Positions 1 to 3,618 of a stretch of 7,985 nucleotides of DNA are shown here, in pieces; positions within the stretch are counted from its first letter, which is position 1; the number at the start of each line of letters is the position of its first letter. The notes under the pieces were generated by a model, which was not told the origin of the DNA, did no database searches, and worked only from the letters and a program-made list of their open reading frames with translations. The translations under genes were made by a program, and so were the position numbers. The stretch is taken from positions 1 through 7,985 of the forward strand of contig CANHSW010000090.1 in the NCBI GenBank assembly GCA_947463165.1. The letters are read 5' to 3'. The DNA comes from Cyanobacteriota bacterium. Its GTDB lineage: Bacteria > Cyanobacteriota > Cyanobacteriia > PCC-6307 > Cyanobiaceae.

Positions 1-38
1 CTGGCCGCAGTTAACCCGGTTTTACTGGCTGATCCTGG

Positions 39-70
39 AGAGAGGCCATTATCTGGTTACTGGCCTCTCT
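39..70. repeat. 10-bp perfect stem-loop
   Basis: AGAGAGGCCA at 39-48 is the exact reverse complement of TGGCCTCTCT at 61-70, with a 12-base loop. CTGGTTA occurs in the loop (53-59) and again overlapping the right arm (69-75). No T-run follows on either strand, so it is not a typical intrinsic terminator. It could be the 3' hairpin of an upstream transcript or a mobile-repeat remnant. Confidence 0.55.
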
Positions 71-139
71 GGTTAATAGCCATATGGCCCTGGCGTCAAC
101 AAAGCAGCAGCTACTTTGCCCCCGCCACCGAGAAGCTAT

Positions 140-230
140 CTGGCCTGGCCTTGGCTCCAGGCCTTCCTGCCAGGTTTGGCAGCCAAGCCAGGTCAGTTGC
201 CTTCCAGGCCTGGCGCCCCTGCCAGGCCAG
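140..230. repeat. Nested GGCC/CCAGG inverted repeats
   Basis: CTGGCCTGGC at 140-149 is exactly complementary to GCCAGGCCAG at 221-230. Inside it, TTGGCT (151-156) can pair with AGCCAA (181-186), and CTGCCA (167-172) with TGGCAG (177-182) across a 4-base loop. The outer pair plus inner hairpins could fold the whole stretch into a branched structure about 45 bases before the oxidoreductase start. The words are short and GC-rich, so part of this may be chance built on a locally repeated CCAGG motif. Confidence 0.45.
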
Positions 231-273
231 TAGACCATGTATATCCAGAGCCATCTCCAGCTGCTGTTAGCCC

Positions 274-1356
274 ATGGCTGCCCTGTCCCCCGGTGCCGCC
301 CCCCTAGGGGTGGCCATCGCCGGTCTTGGTTTTGGCGAGAAGGTGCACCTGCCGGCCCTGCGCGCCTGTGCCCACACCGAAGCCGTGGCCCTCTGGCATC
401 CCAGGCGCGAACGGCTGCAGGCGGCCTGTAGTGGCTCAGGCATAGCTGGCCATGACGATTTCGATGCTCTGCTGGCCAATCCCGCAGTGGAAGCGGTGGT
501 GATCGCCACGCCGCCGGCAGCTCGCTTCGACTTGGCTCGTCGGGCCCTTGCGGCGGGTAAACACCTGTTGCTGGAAAAACCTGTGGCACTCCACGCCGAG
601 CAGGTGGAGGAGCTGCAGCGCCTGGCCATCCGCCAGCGACTCACCGTGGCGGTGGATTTTGAATACCGGGCCGTGCCCCTGTTTCAGCAGCTCAAGGCCC
701 TGGTGGCCTCCGGCGCCCTGGGGGAGCTGTGGCTGGCCAAACTCGACTGGCTGATGAGCAGTCGGGCCGATGCCTCGCGCCCCTGGAGCTGGTACTCCCA
801 GCAGGAGCAGGGCGGTGGTGTGCTCGGCGCCCTGGGCAGCCACGCCTTCGACACCCTCCACTGGTTGGTGGGGCCCACCCGGCAGCTGAAGGCCCAGCTG
901 AGCACGGCCATCGGGGAGCGGCCCCTGGCAGCAGGGGGCATGGCTGTGGTGGATGCCGAGGACATCGCCCTGGCCCAGCTGCAATTGGAAGACGCCGCTG
1001 GTCGGCTGGTGCCTGCCCAGCTGAGCCTGGCCTCGGTGGCCCGCGCCGGCCGCGGTTACTGGATCGAGCTCTATGGCAGTGGCGGCACGGCGGTGCTCGG
1101 CTCCTCCAATCAGGCCGACTACGTGCATGGATTTGGACTTTGGTACGCCCGGCCTGGCGAGCCCCTGCGGGCCCTGGAGGTAGACGGCGACCTGGCCTTT
1201 CGCCGCACCTGGGAGGACGGCCGCATCGCCCCTGTGGAGCGGCTGCTGGGCTGGTGGGCGCAGGCCTGTCGCTCCGGCCAACCGATGCTGCCAGGGCTGG
1301 CGGAGGCGGTACTCAGCCAGCGCTGCTGCGATCAGGCCCGCGGATCGATCCAATAA
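274..1356 (+). CDS. Gfo/Idh/MocA-family NAD(P)-dependent oxidoreductase
   Basis: The 360-residue product has the usual length and layout of the Gfo/Idh/MocA family. An N-terminal Rossmann fold carries the dinucleotide loop G-L-G-F-G (residues 17-21), followed by the EKP signature at residues 101-103, whose Lys is the family's catalytic/cofactor-contacting residue. The C-terminal alpha/beta domain carries the GGG...GSHAFDTLHW segment (180-197) with His190 and Asp193, matching the conserved substrate-site G-x-H-x-x-D pattern. Such cytosolic enzymes oxidise or reduce sugar-like substrates, inositols or biliverdin; the substrate here cannot be told. The ATG at 274 is the first possible start because an in-frame TAG lies at 268-270. 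No clear ribosome binding site precedes it. A GTG at 310 would begin only a few residues before the Rossmann loop. The gene appears to be transcribed alone, with no obvious terminator after it. Confidence 0.93.
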   Translation: MAALSPGAAPLGVAIAGLGFGEKVHLPALRACAHTEAVALWHPRRERLQAACSGSGIAGHDDFDALLANPAVEAVVIATPPAARFDLARRALAAGKHLLLEKPVALHAEQVEELQRLAIRQRLTVAVDFEYRAVPLFQQLKALVASGALGELWLAKLDWLMSSRADASRPWSWYSQQEQGGGVLGALGSHAFDTLHWLVGPTRQLKAQLSTAIGERPLAAGGMAVVDAEDIALAQLQLEDAAGRLVPAQLSLASVARAGRGYWIELYGSGGTAVLGSSNQADYVHGFGLWYARPGEPLRALEVDGDLAFRRTWEDGRIAPVERLLGWWAQACRSGQPMLPGLAEAVLSQRCCDQARGSIQ

Positions 1357-1397
1357 AGAGCGGATATTGCCGCCAATTCCTGCGAGCAGCCCCAGCC

Positions 1398-1465
1398 AGA
1401 CGGGCACACCAGGTAGACGGGCACACCAGGTAGAGGGGCGCAGCAGGTAGACGGGCACAGCAGCC
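1398..1465. repeat. Four tandem 17-bp repeats
   Basis: The unit AGACGGGCACACCAGGT occurs twice exactly (1398-1414, 1415-1431), then with three changes (1432-1448) and again with three changes (1449-1465). A fragment, AGACGGAC, follows at 1471-1478. The 17-bp period is not a multiple of three and no reading frame uses it, so this is an intergenic minisatellite. It lies between the oxidoreductase stop and the NtcA box of the peptide gene. Confidence 0.85.
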
Positions 1466-1525
1466 AGACCAGACGGACAACCGCCCAACACCAACCCCCG
1501 GTATCACGGCACACAAGATTTCCTG

Positions 1526-1539
1526 GTAACAGTTGCTAC
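1526..1539 (+). promoter_or_regulatory. Perfect NtcA binding site GTA-N8-TAC
   Basis: GTAACAGTTGCTAC matches the cyanobacterial global nitrogen regulator consensus GTAN8TAC exactly. Within it, AACAGT (1528-1533) and ACTGTT (1538-1543) form an extra dyad. The site ends only 11 bases before the first paired base of the glutamine riboswitch. If the transcript starts just before the riboswitch, NtcA would sit on the -10/spacer region and block RNA polymerase. An activating site would be centred about 41 bases upstream of the start, which would put the start inside the aptamer. Repression is therefore the better reading; it is an inference from geometry. Confidence 0.75.
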
Positions 1540-1542
1540 TGT
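1537..1542 (+). promoter_or_regulatory. Candidate -10 element of the peptide gene
   Basis: TACTGT fits the TAnnnT pattern and would place transcription start near 1549-1550, right before the riboswitch P1 stem. It shares its first three bases with the right half of the NtcA box. An alternative hexamer TTTATT lies at 1542-1547. No good -35 is visible about 17 bases upstream, which is common in cyanobacterial promoters. This is a weak call, supported mainly by position. Confidence 0.35.
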
Positions 1543-1550
1543 TTATTCAT

Positions 1551-1645
1551 CGTTGGCCCCCGGATGCGTCCGGTGGGCGGAAGTAGGACCCTGTCCCTGA
1601 GCTGGTGCAACCACTGCATTGACAAGGGGATGGGCCGAAGCAACG
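1551..1645 (+). promoter_or_regulatory. Glutamine riboswitch (glnA/Downstream-peptide class) aptamer
   Basis: The RNA fits the cyanobacterial L-glutamine aptamer family. Closing stem P1 pairs CGTTG (1551-1555) with CAACG (1641-1645). Hairpin P2 pairs 1556-1564 with 1569-1578, nine pairs with one bulged T1574 and loop TGCG. It is followed at once by CGGAAGTAGG (1578-1587), the segment I recognise as most conserved in this class. P3 pairs 1589-1595 with 1621-1628 (one bulged A), capped by TGGT-GCA-ACCA at 1603-1613. CCGAAG (1635-1640) then leads into the 3' side of P1. From memory the family form of P1 is CGTTC/GAACG, so CGTTG/CAACG would be a compensated change. The three-stem shape suits the glnA form, while the short downstream gene suits the Downstream-peptide form; I cannot choose. 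Members with known effect raise expression when glutamine binds. Confidence 0.82.
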
Positions 1646-1688
1646 CGCCATCCACCCCGCGGGACCCGTCCCCGGATTTACTCGGAGG
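1644..1688 (+). promoter_or_regulatory. Riboswitch expression platform and Shine-Dalgarno site
   Basis: GGAGG at 1684-1688, seven bases before the ATG at 1696, is a strong ribosome binding site and decides that start. Two exclusive folds control it on paper. A sequestering hairpin pairs 1669-1675 (TCCCCGG) with 1682-1688 (TCGGAGG), with one C-A mismatch and two G-U pairs. A competing hairpin pairs 1657-1664 with 1669-1675 (seven pairs, bulged C1660) and frees the site. CGCG at 1644-1647 can pair with CGCG at 1658-1661, which would break both P1 and the freeing hairpin. Stabilising P1 with glutamine would thus favour translation. This is hand folding, without energies. Confidence 0.5.
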
Positions 1689-1695
1689 CACTTCC

Positions 1696-1809
1696 ATGTC
1701 GATCACCATGGCCAAGCAAATGGCCCTTCAAGCCGAACAGGCTCGCCGCGCTGCCAAGCAGTACGGCTTCAGCGTTCAAGCGCTGCGCAAGCAGCAGCTG
1801 ATCGACTGA
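1696..1809 (+). CDS. 37-residue basic, Gln-rich peptide under NtcA and glutamine-riboswitch control
   Basis: The start is the ATG at 1696, seven bases after GGAGG; the upstream in-frame ATG at 1564 lies inside the riboswitch P2 hairpin and is unlikely. The product has no signal peptide or membrane segment. It reads as two amphipathic helices (about residues 4-22 and 25-35) joined by YGFS. Gln makes up 7 of 37 residues. There are six Lys/Arg against two acidic residues, so the net charge is about +4. I do not recognise the family. The control region is like that of gifA/gifB, whose products are small basic inhibitors of glutamine synthetase. By context, a soluble nitrogen-control microprotein acting on glutamine synthetase, PII or a related partner is plausible, but the sequence itself does not prove it. 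An intrinsic terminator 36 bases after the stop makes it a single-gene transcript. Confidence 0.75.
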   Translation: MSITMAKQMALQAEQARRAAKQYGFSVQALRKQQLID

Positions 1810-1845
1810 TCCATTGCCTCTAGGCCCATGGCCGTCAGCTTTACT

Positions 1846-1875
1846 GCCCCGTCGGTATCTCCGGCGGGGCTTTTT
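1846..1875 (+). terminator. Intrinsic terminator of the peptide gene
   Basis: GCCCCGTCG (1846-1854) pairs with CGGCGGGGC (1862-1870) in nine pairs including one G-U, across a seven-base loop, followed by TTTTT (1871-1875). It lies 36 bases past the peptide stop and isolates that transcript from the aldolase gene. Confidence 0.9.
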
Positions 1876-1913
1876 GCTATGGCCTTAGATAGGCACATCG
1901 CAGCTGGCCCCTG

Positions 1914-1973
1914 AGTTGCGCCGAACAACTGCTGCCCGGCCCAGCAGCGGTGGGGCCCAGTTGCGCATCAACT
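1914..1973 (+). promoter_or_regulatory. Paired AGTTG...CAACT dyads upstream of the aldolase gene
   Basis: Two similar inverted repeats stand 45 bp apart: AGTTGCGCCGAACAACT (1914-1930) and AGTTGCGCATCAACT (1959-1973). Both share AGTTGCGC followed by CAACT. A 6-bp hairpin, CTGCTG (1929-1934) with CAGCAG (1942-1947), lies between them. TAAACT at 1973-1978 fits TAnnnT as a -10 and would put the start near 1985, about 30 bases before the aldolase ATG. The right dyad would then cover the promoter core. Twin dyads at this spacing look like an operator for a dimeric regulator. I cannot name the protein, and no -35 is clear. Confidence 0.45.
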
Positions 1974-2014
1974 AAACTCGCCGCCAGTCCCATCTCCTGC
2001 CCCGAGAGGTCCCC

Positions 2015-3088
2015 ATGGCGCTCGTTCCGCTTCGGTTGCTGCTGGATCACGCCGCCGAGAACGGCTACGGCATCCCCGCCTTCAACGTCAACAACCTCGA
2101 GCAGGTGCAGTCGATCATGGAGGCCGCCCATGAAACCGACAGCCCGGTGATCCTGCAGGCTTCCCGCGGAGCCCGTCAGTACGCCGGCGAGAGCTTCCTG
2201 CGCCACCTGATCCTGGCCGCCGTGGAAACCTATCCCGACATCCCGGTGGTGATGCACCAGGACCACGGCAACAGCCCCGCCACCTGCTTCGGCGCCGCCG
2301 CCAACGGCTTCACCTCGGTGATGATGGACGGCTCCCTGGAGGCCGACGCCAAGACCCCCGCCAGCTACGAGTACAACGTCCGCGTCACCAAGGAAGTGGT
2401 GGATGTGGCCCATGCCATTGGCGTGAGCGTTGAAGGCGAGCTGGGCTGCCTGGGTTCCTTGGAAACCGGCCAGGGTGAAGCGGAAGACGGCCACGGCTTC
2501 GAGGGCACCCTCGACCACTCCCAGCTGCTCACCGATCCCGCCGAAGCCGCCGACTTCGTCGCCAAGACCAACGTGGACGCCCTGGCCATCGCCATCGGCA
2601 CCAGCCACGGCGCCTACAAGTTCACCCGCAAACCCACCGGTGAGGTGCTGGCCATCAGCCGCATCGCCGAGATCCACAAGGCCATCCCCAACACCCACCT
2701 GGTGATGCATGGCTCCTCTTCGGTGCCCCAGGAATGGCTGGACATGATCAACAAGTACGGCGGTGCCATCCCCGAGACCTATGGCGTGCCCGTAGAGGAA
2801 ATCCAGGAGGGCATCCGCAATGGCGTGCGCAAGGTGAATATCGACACCGATAACCGCCTGGCCTTCACCGCCGCTGTTCGGGAAGCCGCCGCCAAGGATC
2901 CCAGCAATTTTGATCCCCGCCACTTCAACAAGCCTGCCCGGGCCTACATGAAGCAGGTGTGCCTGGATCGCTACCAGCAGTTCTGGTGTGCCGGCAACGC
3001 CAGCAAGATCAAGCAGCGCGACATCAACTACTACGCCGCCCTCTACGCCAAGGGCGCCCTGGATGCCAAGACCGCCATCGCTGCCTGA
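2015..3088 (+). CDS. fba: Class II fructose-bisphosphate aldolase
   Basis: This zinc-dependent cytosolic enzyme joins dihydroxyacetone phosphate and glyceraldehyde 3-phosphate to fructose 1,6-bisphosphate, and the reverse, in the Calvin cycle, gluconeogenesis and glycolysis. Cyanobacterial forms often also make sedoheptulose 1,7-bisphosphate. The 357-residue product has the class II landmarks in order: HQDHG (81-85), with the general-acid Asp83 and zinc ligand His84; EGELG (140-144); GTSHG (195-199), with zinc ligand His198; MHGSSS (231-236), with zinc ligand His232; and NIDTD (275-279) for phosphate and substrate binding. It matches the longer cyanobacterial/plastid-type class II enzyme, also called cbbA. 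The ATG at 2015 follows GAGAGG (2004-2009) at five bases. The gene has its own promoter region, is separated from the peptide gene by a terminator, and ends in a palindrome and a distant terminator. All key residues are intact. Confidence 0.97.
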   Translation: MALVPLRLLLDHAAENGYGIPAFNVNNLEQVQSIMEAAHETDSPVILQASRGARQYAGESFLRHLILAAVETYPDIPVVMHQDHGNSPATCFGAAANGFTSVMMDGSLEADAKTPASYEYNVRVTKEVVDVAHAIGVSVEGELGCLGSLETGQGEAEDGHGFEGTLDHSQLLTDPAEAADFVAKTNVDALAIAIGTSHGAYKFTRKPTGEVLAISRIAEIHKAIPNTHLVMHGSSSVPQEWLDMINKYGGAIPETYGVPVEEIQEGIRNGVRKVNIDTDNRLAFTAAVREAAAKDPSNFDPRHFNKPARAYMKQVCLDRYQQFWCAGNASKIKQRDINYYAALYAKGALDAKTAIAA

Positions 3089-3115
3089 TCAGGACACTGA
3101 TCAGTATCCTGATCA
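3086..3115. repeat. TGATCA palindrome cluster over the aldolase stop codon
   Basis: TGATCAGGA (3086-3094), which begins with the aldolase TGA stop, is the exact reverse complement of TCCTGATCA (3107-3115). The 12-base loop itself contains the palindrome CTGATCAG. No T-run follows, so it is not a classic terminator. It may protect the mRNA 3' end or pause polymerase. Confidence 0.6.
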
Positions 3116-3154
3116 TTAGAACGGCATTGGCAAACGGTTGGCCCGGCTCTGCCG

Positions 3155-3249
3155 GATTTAGTCAAAGCCATTTGATTTAGTTAAGCCCAGCTGACTTGGC
3201 AAGAGCTAGCTTATTTGGTCAAACCCAAATCACTTGGTCAAACCCAGCT
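3155..3249. repeat. Five degenerate tandem 19-bp repeats
   Basis: Five consecutive 19-bp units start at 3155, 3174, 3193, 3212 and 3231, with the approximate form GATTTGGTCAAACCCAGCT. The last two share TTGGTCAAACCCA exactly (3215-3227 and 3234-3246). Weaker similarity (TTGGC words) extends left toward 3117. The period is not a multiple of three and the array sits in the 3' untranslated stretch between the aldolase stop and its terminator. Confidence 0.75.
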
Positions 3250-3278
3250 AATGAAATCAGCTCTTATTGAGCATTATC

Positions 3279-3300
3279 GGGGCCCATCGGGCCCCTTTTT
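3279..3300 (+). terminator. Intrinsic terminator downstream of fba
   Basis: GGGGCCC (3279-3285) pairs perfectly with GGGCCCC (3289-3295) across a three-base loop, followed by TTTTT (3296-3300). It is about 190 bases past the aldolase stop, giving that mRNA an unusually long tail containing the 19-bp array. There is no A-run on the left side, so it should act on the plus strand only. Confidence 0.88.
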
Positions 3301-3614
3301 AATGGCCAAGGCCGCCTTTTCTTCCCTGAAAGGCACCAAGTTAATAGCCCATCCAGCGCCTGCAAGTTAAAATTCACCTGCGGTAATGCCAGCAATCTGC
3401 AGTGCTAGCAGGCATCTGCGGCACTGCCAAGCATCTCAGATCAGAAGAGTAATTCAAATAAATTTGAATCGGCCTTTTTGAACTGTCATTTTAGGGTGAG
3501 CATTTCGCCCAGGCGCAACGCTTGCTTCCCATGGGACATAGTTTACTTCCTTCAAGGTAATGCTTGCTGATTATCGGGTAATTCTTGCTGCCTTTCGGGC
3601 AATACTTGGTATAT
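3301..3614. other. Gene-free stretch between convergent fba and UPF0182 gene
   Basis: About 310 bases without a supportable gene, more AT-rich than the flanks. The left part (about 3380-3440) shows loosely repeated GCAATCTGC/GCATCTGC/GCATCTC words about 20 bases apart. An 8-bp perfect inverted repeat, ATTCAAAT (3452-3459) and ATTTGAAT (3462-3469), lies in the middle and could be the transcript end of the minus-strand gene, although only scattered Ts follow on that strand. The right part is a 21-bp tandem array, annotated separately. Confidence 0.6.
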
Positions 3615-3618
3615 TTAG
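3514..3618. repeat. Five degenerate tandem 21-bp repeats running into a stop codon
   Basis: Units begin at 3514, 3535, 3556, 3577 and 3598, sharing the core GGTAATGCTTGCT in degenerate form: GGTAATGCTTGCT at 3556, GGTAATTCTTGCT at 3577, GGCAATACTTGGT at 3598, and CGCAACGCTTGCT at 3514. The second unit (3535) is the most diverged. The last unit contains the stop codon of the minus-strand UPF0182 gene (3615-3617), so the array lies in that gene's 3' end. The conserved core makes divergence of a duplicated unit likelier than chance. Confidence 0.7.

Larger units (their letters stand above)
1..273. other. Non-coding left edge, rich in CCAGG/GGCC repeats
   Basis: I see no gene I can support here. 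A plus-strand gene running in from the left would stop at 12-14 (frame 3), 74-76 (frame 2) or 268-270 (frame 1). The frame-1 opening gives a low-complexity Trp/Ala/Pro/Ser-rich translation that looks like GC-rich chance reading. The stretch is packed with CCAGG, CCTGG and GGCC words and carries two notable inverted repeats, annotated separately. It presumably contains the end or 3' flank of an upstream gene and the promoter of the oxidoreductase at 274, but I see no convincing -10/-35 pair. Confidence 0.5.

Noticed and set aside
1..270. Open frame 1 from the left edge as the C-terminus of an upstream gene
   Set aside because: The translation is low-complexity and passes through inverted repeats. 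Two shorter frames with stops at 12-14 and 74-76 are equally possible, so no call can be supported.
436..1494. Long open frame on the minus strand opposite the oxidoreductase gene (about 352 codons)
   Set aside because: It reads through the 17-bp tandem array and gives a low-complexity product, so it is a shadow of the true plus-strand gene.
1564..1695. Longer version of the peptide starting at ATG 1564
   Set aside because: The extension would translate the riboswitch aptamer itself, has no ribosome binding site and lacks any protein-like pattern, whereas ATG 1696 has GGAGG at ideal spacing.
1877..2923. Long open frame on the minus strand opposite the aldolase gene (about 348 codons)
   Set aside because: It mirrors the codon pattern of fba in a GC-rich genome, its translation is Gly/Val/His-rich with no family landmarks, and the plus-strand aldolase has all its catalytic residues.
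3452..3469. AT-rich 8-bp inverted repeat as the terminator of the UPF0182 gene
   Set aside because: The stem is all but one pair A-T on each arm, the loop is only two bases and no continuous T-run follows on the minus strand, so it is only mentioned as a possible transcript end.
3155..3618. The 19- and 21-bp arrays as a CRISPR
   Set aside because: The units are contiguous and degenerate, with no unique spacers between conserved repeats, and there are no cas genes.
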